A stretch of 64,000 nucleotides of DNA from Doryteuthis pealeii (Eukaryota; Mollusca; Cephalopoda; Myopsida; Loliginidae): contig CM042181.1 of the NCBI GenBank assembly GCA_023376005.1, forward strand, positions 23,674,049 through 23,738,048, given 5' to 3'. Positions within the stretch are counted from its first letter, which is position 1; every line of letters starts with the position of its first letter. Under the pieces are notes generated by a model. It was given only the letters and a program-made list of their open reading frames with translations, had not been told where the DNA came from and searched no databases. Shown here one piece after another: positions 1 to 11,743 of the stretch. The position numbers and the translations under genes were made by a program.

Positions 1-700
1 CCATCTATGTTCATATCTATCGATTTTGCTTTAAAAATTGCTTACAAAAGAAAATAAGTTATTTGAAAAAAAATTGATTTTCAATTTTAACCTGTTAATA
101 AGACGTTTTCTTTCTTGTTTTCTTCAATGCGCAATTGTTTTGTTTGTAGCTTTTATAATTATTCTAGGAATAAGAGAGTGTTTTTAATTATCATCATAAC
201 TTGGCTTATTGAACCAACTTCGTTGAATGTAGGCATATTCATGGCTTATAAGGCATACGCGGGACAGACAAGCACGGTCGCAACGGTTGCAGCTGCAGGA
301 CTGGTTAAAAGTTGATAACCTTCCTCATAACCGGAAACGTCTTATTTTAAATCGAAGCATCCACCTAAAACACTATCATCATCATCATCATCATCATCAT
401 CTGGTGCTAGCGGCACTGATATCCATGAGTTTTCCTCTCCAACTGTCCCTATCATCCATCGCTCCGGGAAAGTTCTCTTTACGGCATCCAGTATCCGTGC
501 AGAGGCGATTGATGTAAGCTTTTACCGACCCACAATGGTGTGTCCATGTGTAAGTGTCCATAGGAGAACGTCACTTATGAACTCGTCCTTACTTCTTCAG
601 CATTAACCAGCGTGTCTTGTTTGTCTTCCTCGAATGGTTTGTTTGATATGAGGCAAGTGGCCGTTTAGCTGCTTTCTTTTGGGGTGGTGCTTCCAAGATT
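1..700. other. AT-rich sequence, no gene recognised
   Basis: I see no splice-bounded exon or repeat family here apart from a short (ATC)n tract at about 375-401. That tract gives a spurious run of histidines in one frame. If gene C (last exon at 1,402) is intact, this is part of its last intron. Confidence 0.5.
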
Positions 701-723
701 TGTTCAAGACAGCACGCAGCAAT

Positions 724-1360
724 GTTCTCTTTACGGGTGGTTTTCTCTTTGTTGTTAATAGACAGTTATGTTATCTCTAGGGAGGGGTCTCTTTTCGGGT
801 GGTTCTCTTCGTTATTAATATAGAGTAATGTTCTCTTTACGGTGTGTTTTCTATTTACGGGTGGTTTTCTGTGACGAGACTGAAAGGCAGCCCTATGAAC
901 AAGCAGATTCCCAGCCCCCACAAACAAAGCGCGTCAGGATATATTTGGCCTGTGGCGAGCGGCTACGGATACTCAAACTCGTAACCTCCTCGTAGCTGAG
1001 GTGTTGTTAGTAGAGACCCAAATAAAGTATATCCGAATTTGCATAAGCGCATCCGAACGATCAGAAACAAAGATGGACTGTCGCTGACAAGGCGAGTGAG
1101 GAAGAAAGTGTTTGGACGGCAAGTGAAATCTGATGACAGCTATTTGATGTGAGAGTGGCGTGTTCGGTTGGGAAAGGAATTGCATTTCGTTCAGTTGGGA
1201 GAGACTTTCAAAGGATTGATATTACCTTGAATTTTTGGACCCTTTCAAAAGATTTTCCCTTTGTTGTTAATAGAGTTATGTTATCTTTACGGGTGGCTCT
1301 CTTTGCGGGTACTTCTCTTCGTTGTCAATAGACAGTTATATTCTCTTTGCTACGTTTTAA
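724..1360. repeat. Degenerate tandem minisatellite-like repeat
   Basis: Diverged units of roughly 45-60 bases recur at 724-870 and again at 1,250-1,355. They share words such as CTCTTTACGGGTGG, TTGTTAATAGACAG and GTTATGTTATCT. The array sits just upstream of the gene C terminal exon and is presumably intronic. The sequence between the two clusters shows nothing recognisable. Confidence 0.6.
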
Positions 1361-1401
1361 AAAGACTTGAAACCCATTTCTCTATTTTCTTCTTTTTTCA
1401 G

Positions 1402-1640
1402 ATTATGCAGTGTCACCCATTGATTCGTCTAAAGGAATGCACAGGTTTTGTGGAGTGGAAATAATGCCCAACTGTGACGGACTGCCATGCGAAGAGATCT
1501 GTTTCTCCCACCCGGATTGCAGCCAATATGCAATAATGTCCAATCTGTGTGTCAATATTAAGAATACCACACAGACAGACAAATGCATTGTAAATTTGAG
1601 TTCACAGGTGAAACTCTTTAGTGTAAACCTACTTTGTTAA
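1402..1640 (+). CDS. Gene C: terminal cysteine-rich (PAN/apple-like) exon of a lectin-family gene
   Basis: A polypyrimidine tract ending in CAG at 1,401 forms a clear 3' splice site. The exon then reads in phase 1 through a cysteine-rich segment to TAA at 1,638-1,640. It contains CGVE, then MPNCDGLPCEEIC, a DC pair, LCVNIKN and TDKC. The spacing of cysteines around CEEIC and DCSQY resembles PAN/apple modules, which mediate protein or sugar binding outside the cell; this assignment is an inference. The minus-strand exon at 28,057-27,818 is a paralogue whose stop codon falls at the same distance after the last shared cysteines, so this is a last exon. Phase 1 fits the donor phase of the C-type-lectin exons of genes A and B. 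The upstream exons of gene C must lie left of the window. Confidence 0.75.
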
Positions 1641-1801
1641 CATTTTGAAAGTGAATAATTTTTGGACAAATAATTTCTTTCGTCTTCTGATTTGGCTTTT
1701 CGAAATTGTTTTGATTTTACTTTTTGTATCTAAACAAAAAAAGCAACAACAACAACAAAAAAAAAGCAAAAACATTTCTTCTATAGCAGATATGTTTCTT
1801 T

Positions 1802-2548
<747 letters not shown>

Positions 2549-2551
<3 letters not shown>

Positions 2552-3270
2552 CTTACCTCCCACCTCTTATTTTTTATTTTATTCTTTATTTTTTTTATTT
2601 TTTACTTTTTATTTTTTTATTTTTATTTTTTTTTTATATTTTTATTTTTATTATTTTATTTTTGTTCTTTTTTGTTCTTTTCTTTATTATGTTTCTCCTT
2701 ATTTCTAGTCTTTTAATTCTGCTCATTGTGTGTACACTTTTACAACTATTTTCCCAAGGAATTGGTCCCCCCATCTAAGCCACTCCTCATCCAAAGCATA
2801 GACCTCCCCGCCTCATTCAAAGAAACTAATCACATGTGAGCATTTTTTTATTATTTCTTATTGGATATATAATTGCCAGTTTGTCTTGGCCATTTTTTTT
2901 TGTTGTTCTGTAAAGATTTTGGCTAAATAAACCTCAATGAAAATTATTTTGTTATTGTCCACATTTATTCATTGTGTTATAAAAAGATGAGTCCATAAAC
3001 ACGAGTTTATTTTTATTTGTTTTCGCAACCCAAGAATTAGTGTAACACCCGGAGTCTTACCGCCATGTTTTTTCTTCCAAATCGATTGAACCTACAGTCA
3101 CAGCCTTCTGATTCAGATCTTTGTAAGACATTATTTTTTACGTATGATGGTATTTTTTAGAGCTTGTCGTATCCATCTGATTAATTGGATCTACAACCCC
3201 ACACACGTCTATCCCAACGAACGACCATAGCGAAGTATTGAGGTTCACATGATCACTATCTCTAGGGTCA
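2549..3270. other. T-rich then AT-rich sequence, no gene recognised
   Basis: A run of T-rich pentamers (TTTTTATTT-like) occupies about 2,560-2,690. The rest is AT-rich without a supported coding frame, splice-bounded exon or repeat-family match. Confidence 0.5.
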
Positions 3271-3279
3271 TGGATCCTT

Positions 3280-3400
3280 GAATCACCAAGACTCTGTCCT
3301 CAGACATCTCGGGTCGCCACCCACGGCTAACAATCTTACCCCTCTGCAGACGATGCAGTCGGTGTATTATAAGTGCCAGAGACAGGACGGTAACCGTTAG
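3280..3400. repeat. Fragment of dispersed repeat family F3
   Basis: The segment running from CATCTCGGGTCGCCACCCAC to the GTGCCAGAGACAGGACGG region matches the right part of the longer copies at 29,692-30,085 and 59,525-59,937. It is a diverged partial copy. Confidence 0.6.
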
Positions 3401-3784
3401 TAATGGCAGCCAAATAGAGATAAGTTTGTTCAGAATCAATCAATGAAAATCTTGTAGACGTAAACGAAGCAATAAACGCCATCTCAGAGAAACAGATCGA
3501 TGTGGTCGATTCTCTTTTGTAATTATCGAAATTCTTTCATCGATTCATGAATCACCGTCCAACCATGAAACAAATATTGTTTCATAAGTTAGACTAGTCC
3601 AATATTGTCACATAATCTTATAATCTGAAAAAAAAAACCAACAAAAAAAAACAACAACCAAAAACAAAAACAAACTACAAACGGAAACTTTTTTTTTTTT
3701 TTTTAGTTGAAGCATTGTCAGGTATTATTACTACCAGAGAGAACCATTGATATATCAGGGTATGATAATTTGACTCTAACAACA

Positions 3785-4060
3785 TTTGATATCTTTACTT
3801 AAGAGTTATTGTGAATAGTTCAGTATGTAAAAAGTATAATAATCTCTGGCGTATTTCTTTCTTTTTCCCCTTATTTTTCTAACTTTCTTTTTCTTTCTTT
3901 CTTTTCTGTCTTTTTTTTTCAATTTCAGTGAAACAGACGATAAGTGTCATCACTTCCTACCTTTAGCTTTTCTTCCTTTCTTTCTTTCTCTCTTTCTTTC
4001 TTACGTATAGCACGTTCTTTTTATTTCCCTTTTTTCCCCTCAAAATTACAACGATATGGT
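3785..4060 (+). repeat. Copy 1 of a duplicated segment with polypyrimidine/AG structure
   Basis: This segment is nearly the same as 14,800-15,080 and in the same orientation. Both share TTACTTAAGAGTTATTG, GTAATAATCTCTGGCGTA-like sequence, a long (CTTT)-rich tract, and CAGTGAAACAGACGATAAG just after TTTCAG. The pyrimidine tract and AG look like a 3' splice site, but the frame behind it is short, so I do not call an exon. Confidence 0.65.
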
Positions 4061-4254
4061 CCTTTATTTATCTTTATTTATCAGTTGAACACATACATTC
4101 ATATATTATGAACCAAAACAGAATGGTCGATTATTTTCTGAGGTGATGACAGGACGTTACACACGTAAGTAGATATTAGCGTATTATATTAGTTGTTTTA
4201 TTCATTACGGAAGTCTGAGTGACAACAAATCTCAAGTCTTCTGGTATGTAATCA

Positions 4255-4545
4255 ATCGACCCATACGCCACTAACAGGGTGTGACACGAGGTCAATTTTT
4301 AAGCGGAATGAATTCAGAGTTTTCTTTCTTGTCTGATTGTCTAAACATAGTTAAAGAACACAGTCTGTTCAACTAGTTACCCATAGCTGGGGGAAGAACA
4401 GATGGAATCATCCCTTTCACAAGGGCATTAGCGTGAAGTGAATCGCCAAGAGCCCCGACCATGATTTGAATTCGGGTCCCTGATTCCATTTTCTACGACG
4501 ATAAGCATTACGCCAAGCTCGTTCCTTCTAATTACCCTAGCTGGT
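4255..4545 (-). repeat. tRNA-derived SINE-like repeat (family S2)
   Basis: The segment resembles 38,090-38,330, 36,370-36,600 and 25,255-25,390, with part of it inverted at 6,085-6,190. Shared words include TTAAAGAACACAGTCTGTT, ACCCATAGCTGG and AGGGCATTAGCGT. Near one end a GAATTCAAATCATGG motif on the minus strand resembles a degenerate RNA polymerase III B box. A tRNA-derived SINE is therefore likely, and cephalopods are known to carry several such families. Confidence 0.6.
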
Positions 4546-4940
4546 TTTAGCCGTGATGTGGTATGGATGGTCTTGATTCCTCCTATGATCTCCAGTTCCC
4601 ACATTTTCTTTTCCAGGTTCTTGGGGAATTTTCCAAGGACTTTTGCAAGGCATCCAAACACAATTTGGTATCACCATGATTTTCATGTTCCACAATGTTT
4701 TTACTTCTTCAGTTTTGTCCAGTTTTTTTCCTTCTTTTATTTTCACTCTATTGTCTGCTGGAATGACAAACATCTACAAGATTATAATTTATTTTCTTCT
4801 TGTTAATTAAAACTAAGTTTTGTCTTCTGACCGGGATCGGGCGGACCGTTTGTATCTCAAAATCCCAGAGAATTTCATGTGTCTCATTTTCTAGGACAGA
4901 TTCTGGTTTGTGAATATATAATTTATCAATATGATACAAT
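4546..4940 (-). pseudogene. Decayed LINE C-terminus (family L1)
   Basis: The minus strand reads HKPESVLENETHEILWDFEI, LVLINKK and, after frame changes, FVIPADNRVKIKE and LWNMKIMVIP. These match the LINE open frame at 50,580-51,200. That region of the family carries a PD-type motif that may be a restriction-like nuclease. The relic has several frameshifts and stops, so it is dead, and the sequence that would encode the reverse transcriptase is missing. It runs into the S2 repeat on its left. Confidence 0.75.
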
Positions 4941-5079
4941 TTTAGTATCTTGAATAATTCCTAGTTGATCGACTTTCCTACCCAGATCACTACTCACACG
5001 GATCGTTATTTCTACGAGAGTGAATATGGGAAACAACAATAAACCCTTGGTAATGTAATGTCGTCGAGGTGGCCTAAAG

Positions 5080-5310
5080 TCGGTATCAGCCAGACAGCGA
5101 AGGAGTCTATCCCCTTTTCACTAGCACTAGACCAACGAGATTGTTTTTGAATCTGATGTGGAGCGCCACATCTACCATCAGCTTCTTACTTTACCGCACA
5201 GATCCCTGTGCTACTCATACGTTTAGTAGGCGAGGGTCGGTATCGAACGAGGAACCTTGCGGTTCCTAGTCGGACCCTCTACCGACTAAGCTAAACCGAG
5301 CCTTGCGATA
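5080..5310 (-). repeat. tRNA-derived SINE-like element with A box and B box
   Basis: On the minus strand the element starts at about 5,305 with GGCTCGG. A perfect A-box-like TAGCTTAGTCGG and a B-box-like CGTTCGATACC follow, as in a tRNA gene. The anticodon arm is replaced by a GGAACC-GCAA-GGTTCC hairpin, so it is not a functional tRNA. About 150 bases of non-tRNA body follow. No second full copy is in the window. Confidence 0.6.
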
Positions 5311-5489
5311 AAAAGAAAAAAAAACAAACAATTGTCTATTATATCGAGGGTAAATGGAATTATTGGCTGGATGGTTAGAAATTTTATTTCAAGAGACGCA
5401 GATGTTGTTCTAAAAATGTATAAGAAGGGGGGGGGGATAGAGGGGAAAATAGATATTTTCTTCAACAAGTTCCTGCTGAAGGAGGGGGG
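5310..5489. other. Spacer between repeats
   Basis: AT-rich with a G run near 5,428-5,436. No gene or named repeat was seen. Confidence 0.4.
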
Positions 5490-5905
5490 GTGACCAAAAA
5501 AGAAGCGAGTTCACTGTCTTCTCGCAGGCCAAACTTTCTTTTGGTCAACACAGTCTTCGACCAGCAGCTAAAAATCCGTCGCCGTCGTCAAAATAATATT
5601 TTCTGACTGCCGTCTCACGTAAGCCGAAAGCTTCTCTGCTTGTCACCCTGTTCGCTTTGGTTATTTATCGGCATATTACTCAAACATCTGGGCACATCAG
5701 TCGAACCTCGCGTCCGTGCAACGCACAATTCGGATGGACACGTGTAGGCGCCACCATCCGGGCACCTGAATTGCACCGCGCATCCATCCAGTGCCTAAAT
5801 CGCATTTGTTTTTGCATGCGGAAGGAGCGGGTTCGATCCCAGCAGGCAAGACAAAATCTTGCTCTTTTTCGTTCTCTGTCACAAACCCCTAATGGCATCA
5901 TATAG
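5490..5905 (+). repeat. Dispersed repeat R1 (SINE-like)
   Basis: The same sequence order appears at 47,195-47,490 (same strand), 28,755-29,215 (inverted) and, more diverged, 25,437-25,760. Landmarks are a poly-G or GGGGG near the start, AAAATAATATTTTCTGAC-like text, a GTCGAACCTCGCGTCCGT word, and a B-box match GGTTCGATCCC at about 5,830. A tRNA-related SINE is likely. Short open frames on both strands are shadows of the repeat. Confidence 0.65.
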
Positions 5906-6084
5906 AATATATGATTTACCCGCTCGGTCGGTGCATTCCGTGCTCCATTAATTGTGCAGTGTCGCTGTCAACGTCAGACTCCAGTAGACTATGGTCGAAG
6001 TTGCATCCAAACCCGAGACAGGATCACAAAGAAAAATTAAATGAACAAAGAATCAAGACAGAAGACTCTCTGTTCGGGCCTGGA

Positions 6085-6190
6085 TTTTTGTAATAAAGAT
6101 TCTCCCTAAGGGTAAATAGTAGGACAGACTGGACTCTTTAGCCTTGGTTAGGCAACCAGTCTAGGAGAAAGAAAACTCTAAATTCAAACC
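6085..6190. repeat. Inverted fragment of SINE-like family S2
   Basis: CTAAGGGTAAATAGTAGG and GGTTAGGCAACCAGTCTAG are the reverse complement of words in the copy at 38,130-38,230. Confidence 0.6.
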
Positions 6191-6249
6191 TGGTAAACTC
6201 CGCTTAAGAAATTGACCTTGTGTCGCATCCTGCTAGTGTTGAGGTGTTG

Positions 6250-6261
6250 AAAATATATATG

Positions 6262-6322
<61 letters not shown>

Positions 6323-6390
6323 ATATACATATATATACATGAATACATATACATGTATGTATATATATATATATATATATTTAAATGCGA

Positions 6391-6442
<52 letters not shown>
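6250..6442. repeat. (TA)n/(GT)n microsatellite
   Basis: Alternating TA tracts with a short (GT)n interior at about 6,305-6,322. The flanking open frames are Tyr-Ile-rich artefacts. Confidence 0.9.
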
Positions 6443-7290
6443 GGCCATCTTGTAGTACCCATGTGTTTTTATTGAATGAGTCTGAGAGCTAATCTATAAC
6501 TATCCTTAATCGGTATAAAACAATATTACACTGGTGACGAATATAAAACAAAGAACTTGAAAATGCAAAGGAAACAATTCGACCGGTGGAATTATACCAG
6601 ATTTGTAAACACATTAGTGGGACACCACCGGCGGGCTGCGATGCCTCTTTGCACATTTCTGCATCTCTCTTGCATTCACTGCATTCCTTCTGGCCGTTCA
6701 TCTCGTGTCATCTGCTAGCTATTTCCCTGGATCGCCACATTGTACATATATGCTCAAAACATCTCGCAGCCCCCCCCCCCGCCGAGGGGTGCACAACAAA
6801 CAAGTATTGCAAAAGAGAAAGAGAGAACATCAACAACAAAGACAAAATCAGTCAGGTGAACATTAAACAAATGGCAGAGAGGCATACAACTTGCATTGCT
6901 TCTAATTCATTTTCCTATCGGCTACAGTTCCATCTGCTCCCATCGCTTGTCGAGATGGGGGACCCCCTCCTTTTCTTTGGGGACCTCTGCTAAGCTGGTT
7001 TCTAGTGGACAACTCAACTGACTTCTCCGGGTCCAGAAAACTAACTCTTCTAACTTTTTCAAAATCTCCCAGAGGTCCCAATTCTCGCTATCAAATCTCG
7101 TTCACGAGATTTGTGCCTATCCCCCGCGTAATTTGAAAGTTTTTCTTTGTATTGAATATTGGTCACATTTTATTACTGGTCTAAACTGGTCTCAAATTGG
7201 GCAAAATCCAGCCTCTCTGTCTCCCAAGAAGAGATTATCATCCTTCTTAATCTTTTCTTAAATTTTAATGGGTGGACTGAACTATTGACA
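6443..7290. other. Unassigned sequence, possibly old LTR-element remnants
   Basis: CGACCGGTGGAAT at about 6,580 recurs at about 38,010, just ahead of the gag-like fragment. This may be the edge of a decayed retroelement. The 135-residue frame at 6,586-6,993 has no recognisable domain, and I do not support it as a gene. Confidence 0.35.
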
Positions 7291-7450
7291 CCCACAAACA
7301 ATACACATCCTTACACATACAATATATATGTATACACACACACATGTATGTATTCATACGCACATATGTATCTATCTATCTATACATATATATACACACA
7401 TTATTTACCTTAATACACACACATATTTATACATATATGTGGTTTGACTT
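7290..7450. repeat. CA/TA-rich simple sequence
   Basis: Mixed ACAC, TATA and ATCT short repeats, without coding content. Confidence 0.8.
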
Positions 7451-7529
7451 ACTACTTATTAATTATAACTACCTAGAATCATATATACACACCTACCCCC
7501 GCATGCACAGATGCATAGTATTATATTAG

Positions 7530-7640
7530 CAAGACAGTCTGAAAACTACACACGGCGCCCAAATAACGCATATGCCTATATTGCTGGCTCAGTATTTACT
7601 CAGGTTAATAAAGGTCAAATGGGGGTAGGGGAATTGTGTT
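7530..7640. repeat. Fragment of retroelement family G2
   Basis: The stretch ACTACACACGGCGCCCAAAT through CAGTATTTACTCAGG recurs at 41,285-41,360 and 46,770-46,845. There it follows a degenerate retroviral-type zinc knuckle. Confidence 0.65.
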
Positions 7641-7849
7641 GCACTAATATTCCAAGTGTGTGTGTTCTGTCTGGGGCTTTTACATAGTCGCAGTATCTAC
7701 TCAACTAAGTTTAGTGCATAGGTCAAATGGATGTATGAAGATTGTGTTGCGCCAATCTTCAAAGTTGACACAATGGTTAAGTGAAAATACAGTCAGAGAA
7801 AAAAGAGGAAAATAGAATGTGTAGATCCATGAGTATGTATACGTGTGGG

Positions 7850-8500
7850 TGTGTGTCCATAGGAGGACAAAGAATCAGTCAGATAAGGTTCAGGAAAGCC
7901 ATAAAAGATGTAAAGCCATCATGAAGTGAAGCCAGTTAGAGATAATATATTTAGGTGGCTAGTTTTAAGAGAAAATGGCTCAGAAAAAGTTAATGGTCTA
8001 AAAATTTGGAACTCTGAGACTGGTAAAAAAGTAATATCTATAATTTTAGGAGAAATAGCAGCCACGATGTCAGCCGAAAAAGTTAGTACCAGTTTCTGGG
8101 GGATCGAATCCATGGAGTTGTGGATGGGAGATTTCTGTATATATTCAGCCGATTCGAGCCTCAAAAGCAGATACAGACCAGCAGTAAGAGGGAAACATTG
8201 TGTCAGTTGATAGATTGCAAATGGGTAGAGATCCACATCAGTGAAGCCAGGAATCGACTTATAATTAAGACAATCTTTTTGTCAGCTGACGACATAGACT
8301 TAAGTGCCCTCTAATCCATCACAAACTGCACAAAGTGTCACACCTTCCTCCTCCATTAGCGTCCTGTCATCAAACTTTGTGTTGTTCTTTTCTTATCCTT
8401 GTGAACCTGTCTCTAGCTTGTACCTTTCAAATCGGCTAGCACAGAACATTACAGCGTGGGCTCATTGACATTGTGCTACGAAGGTGCACGAGTGCAGACG
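7850..8500. repeat. Dispersed repeat family F4, copy 1
   Basis: This is the reverse-complement partner of 22,905-23,560, with a further fragment at about 24,195-24,300. Shared words include AAAGTGTCACACCTTC, TCCTCCATTAGCG and TAGGTGGCTAGTTTTAAGAG. A 94-residue frame at 7,926-8,210 is not conserved in the other copy, so I do not call it a gene. The element class is unknown. Confidence 0.7.
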
Positions 8501-8519
8501 GAGTATTCTCGCAAAGTCC

Positions 8520-8800
8520 AATCTCTAAAATATTTATTTATATAATCTTTCTAAATATGTAATTTGTATGAGTTTTTATCCATTGAATTATTATTCAGTG
8601 TGTTAAAATATTTTGCTTTGGAGAGCCGATTTACGAAGTAAAATCATACTTTATTTCAGACTAACGTAAAATCAAATCTTTATCCATATTCTTAAATTAT
8701 ACACACTTAAATTAAATTGTTGTCATGCACAAAAAATTGTAGAAAAATTTAAATTGTTTCAAAACACAACTTTACGGTTACATTTAAAAAAAAAAAAAAA
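8520..8800. repeat. Partial copy of tandem repeat family F5
   Basis: ATAATCTTTCTAAATATGTAATTTGTATG and the following text match the start of the two long units at 10,690-11,885 (the motif continues in each). This copy is more diverged and shorter. Confidence 0.65.
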
Positions 8801-9092
8801 ATTTTAAATGTAAATAAAAATATGAAAATGTTTTTAAATATTCACCAGTACAGGGTTGTATATATATATTAAATGTAAATTTGAAAAAATAGTAAAACAA
8901 GTTGTTTTGTAATTAATACTAATGGTAAAAAAATGTCTTAATTTTTTAGAGAACTAATGAAAAAACTTTTTAATACAATGTTTTTCAAATACTATCTTGA
9001 GTTTAAACATAGATATTGCAATACGAGGAATTTAAATGTTCGATTCTCAGTAGGAGTAGTTTTATTTCACCAAGATAGATAAAATGACTTAC

Positions 9093-9299
9093 CTTTACCG
9101 TGTAATTTTAGGGCAGTCCAATAATCATTTTGTTTGTTTAACAAAGAATACAAAGATCTTAATTCACTTTGAGTTTGAATTGAATACAAAGACGCTTTCT
9201 GTTCCTGACATTTTAAAACGGCATCGGCTTGAGTTACAGATTGACTATTTATTTGGAAACACGTCGAATTCACCGCAACCCAATTATCCAAACTGAAAC
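9093..9299 (-). CDS. Gene B: C-type lectin domain exon a
   Basis: The exon is bounded by TTTCTTTGCAG on its 5' side and a GTAAGT donor. It is 207 bases long, phase 1 in and phase 1 out. It encodes the N-terminal half of a C-type lectin-like domain: DNWVAVNSTCFQINSQ, then LKCQEQKAS, SELRSLYSLLNK and YWTAL. The first cysteine (STCF) and the helix cysteine (LKC) are the usual CTLD positions, and YWTAL corresponds to the conserved W-[IT]-G/A-L strand. Spliced to the signal exon at 16,638-16,590, it would give a secreted protein. It is closely similar to the gene A exon at 47,160-46,954, but the two differ most at the 3' end. I find no second CTLD exon for gene B between here and the left edge. 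Confidence 0.82.
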
Positions 9300-9479
9300 C
9301 TGCAAAGAAATAGGGAAAAAATAAAACTCTAAAAACTGATTTGGACAAATCATGCATTAAGATCAAGAAGCATATGTGGTGTACATTCAAATTCATAGCA
9401 CAAATGCAGAACAGCGCGCAAGAGATAATATCATTAGAATCGCATTTTACTTATAAATAACATTAGACTACGGAAACAC

Positions 9480-9560
9480 ACGAAGTAACCTTACCATAAC
9501 CTTACCGTAACACTAACCTAACACTAACTCTAATCTTAACAATAAACCTAACACTAACTG
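9480..9560. repeat. Degenerate CCTAACACTAA-type repeat
   Basis: Variants of ACCTAACACTAA recur about six times. They are within the segment that is extra in gene B relative to gene A. Confidence 0.55.
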
Positions 9561-9869
9561 AAGAATAATTAAAGTTCCAATTACCGTCGAACTGGGAAGA
9601 CAAGGCAACAAACAATTGTAATTTAAATACAAACCCGAATAGTCACAAAGTCTACTGCAGAATGACAGAATATATATAAGACTCCACAATGTCATTCAAA
9701 TCAAGCAGTCAAGCAGCCAATCAGAACTCAAGGAATGGAATGACCCAAATCACCCAAATTCATTAATGGGTCATTCTTGATTTCTATATATACCAACTGT
9801 CTTGGACACTGCTTAAGTTGTACTTAGCTGTTGTTATTCAAACCAACAGTAGACTTACTGACCTCAGTA

Positions 9870-9955
9870 TGGCGCTGCGAACAGGATACGAACCTGTGAG
9901 GGAATAAACCATTGGATTTCGAACCCTTACCCTAAACCCAGTGTGTCAAAGGTTT
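9870..9955 (-). pseudogene. tRNA-Ser(CGA)-like retropseudogene
   Basis: The minus strand reads a tRNA-Ser-like 3' half. TTCGAAATCCAATGG could place CGA in the anticodon loop. A variable arm and a perfect 5-bp T arm ACAGG-TTCGTAT-CCTGT follow, then TCGCAGC, a discriminator G and CCA. The 5' half is degenerate (ACACTGGGTTTAGGG in the D-arm position), and its acceptor strand does not pair. Eukaryotic tRNA genes do not encode CCA, so the genomic CCA suggests a copied mature tRNA or a SINE head. Confidence 0.5.
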
Positions 9956-10689
9956 CGGGTATTTCTGAGAAATGTTATGGAATGTTATGCTTTTTATACG
10001 TAATCTAATGATATTATCTATTGCGTGCTATTCTGCATTAGTGACAAATTTATTTACAAGCTATACAGGATACGTCTGTTCTGAAGAAAGTACCGAGATA
10101 AAAGAGGCTGAAACTTAGTTTCTATCTCTGGAGTGACGTCAATGAAGAGTTCCACTTAAGAGGTATAATTTGTCATGACTATATTACAAAGACAACTATG
10201 GAATATACAGGGTGAACAAAAAATACTTATTGATTTTAAATGAGTCTGGACCGAGCTAGATTATCGCATCGAGCATTGCTGAATAACACATCGATTGTCT
10301 GGGATACCAACCGATACCACATGTAACTTTAAGATTTTATGAAACTGTAGCCACCAATGTGCAAGAATATTGCAATAGATTTACTTTTTATGTATTTTGA
10401 AATCAAGGGATGTTTTGTGCTCACTCTATATCTCTCTATATAAAAGAATGTCGTAGTACGTGCGTGTCATCTTGCATATACCTTAATATGTTTATAATTA
10501 AAAACAGAAAATGTAATTAATTTTTACTGATTAAAGGATATAATTAAACAGATCTTTACTGATAAAGGGATATAATTAAACAGAAATCAATCGATTTGCA
10601 GAAATTGTCGCATAGCAGTTGCTCTTGATAATATTAATGTTAGTCTGTCTGCTGATTATTTCCCAGCAGTTTAGCTCTTTTTAGTGCAC

Positions 10690-11285
10690 GTTCACAAATT
10701 CGCCCCCTAATCGGCTCAACTCAGAATTTCTCCCGTATTTCTGATCTAATCTTAAAAATGTTCATTTGGTCAGAAAGAAAATAAAATAATCTTTCTAAAT
10801 ATGTAATTTGTATGTGTTTTTATCGATTAAGTTATTTTTTACAGCGAGATAAATCAATATTTTGTATCGAACAGCCGAAAATGCGAAATATGGATTTTAC
10901 TGAAAGTAAATTTTACACATCATTCTTCTTTTGCAAAATCAAAGTTGCCCATCTTTATCAATATTCTTGAAATTGTACACTTAATTAGAAGACACCTTAA
11001 TCTACAATCGAGAAGTTGTTTTTTCTTCTTCGGTCCGTGCAAGCGGCAATATAACCGACTAAAGTTGGTGAAGATTTCTTCAATAAGTATAAAGTAAGCA
11101 AAAAAAAAAAAAAAAAAAAAAAAGAAAAAAAGAGCACTACATCATTAATAGAAGATAGTATCAGAATAATTTTGATATATAATGTGGGAAATTTTGATAA
11201 TGCTTTAACGTCAAGATTTTATTTTATCAAAATTTCAATTTTGGAAGAAAAAAACCCTTCAATTTATTCGCTTTTAAAATCTAAA
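10690..11285 (+). repeat. Tandem repeat F5, unit 1
   Basis: This is the first of two direct copies of about 590 bases (the second is 11,300-11,885). Both contain TTTCTRAATATGTAATTTG, AGAAGACACCTTAATCTACA, a long A run and TCAGAATRATTTTGATATAT in the same order. No coding frame survives in both. Confidence 0.8.
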
Positions 11286-11299
11286 CACACCTCTCAACA

Positions 11300-11711
11300 C
11301 GCGTCATAATCCACACCTTATTCGCTATAATTCGTAATTTTCTGTATTTCTGATGCAATTTAAAAAATATTTATTCGGTTTGAAAGCAAATGAAATAATC
11401 TTTCTGAATATGTAATTTGTATGTGTTTTTATCCATAGAATTATTTTTTTTACAGCGATTTAAAACAGTATTTAGCTTCGAACATAAAAAAAGTGATATA
11501 TGAATTTTTTTCCGAGACTAAATTTTACTCGTTACTATTGTGTTGCGAAATCAAAGAGGCCAATCTTTATCAATATGCTTAAAATTGTACACTCAATTAG
11601 AAGACACCTTAATCTACAACCGGGAAATTATTTTTTCTCTCCCAGGCCGTGGAAGCGAAAATATAGCTGACAAAATTTGACGGAAATTTCTTCAAAAGGT
11701 ATAGAGTGAGC

Positions 11712-11743
<32 letters not shown>

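Larger units (their letters stand above)
9067..10460. repeat. Gene B duplication block carrying CTLD exon a and flanking intron
   Basis: The exon and about 550 bases of its upstream intron are matched at 46,935-47,960 in the same order and strand. Examples are TATCTCTGGAGTGAC, AAGAGTTCCACT and GATACCAACCGATACCACAT. The block holds about 600 extra bases (about 9,400-10,020) missing from the gene A block. The gene A block instead carries an R1 insertion. This is a gene-family duplication with later insertions, not a transposon. Confidence 0.8.

Noticed and set aside
287..517. Poly-histidine frame
   Set aside because: It comes from an (ATC)n microsatellite. No homologous exon or splice signals.
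5235..5305. Possible functional tRNA on the minus strand
   Set aside because: The A and B boxes are present, but the anticodon arm is replaced by a perfect six-base hairpin and the acceptor ends do not pair. It is kept only as a SINE-like element.
7926..8210. 94-residue frame in repeat F4
   Set aside because: The inverted copy at 22,905-23,560 does not keep the frame, so it is not under coding constraint.
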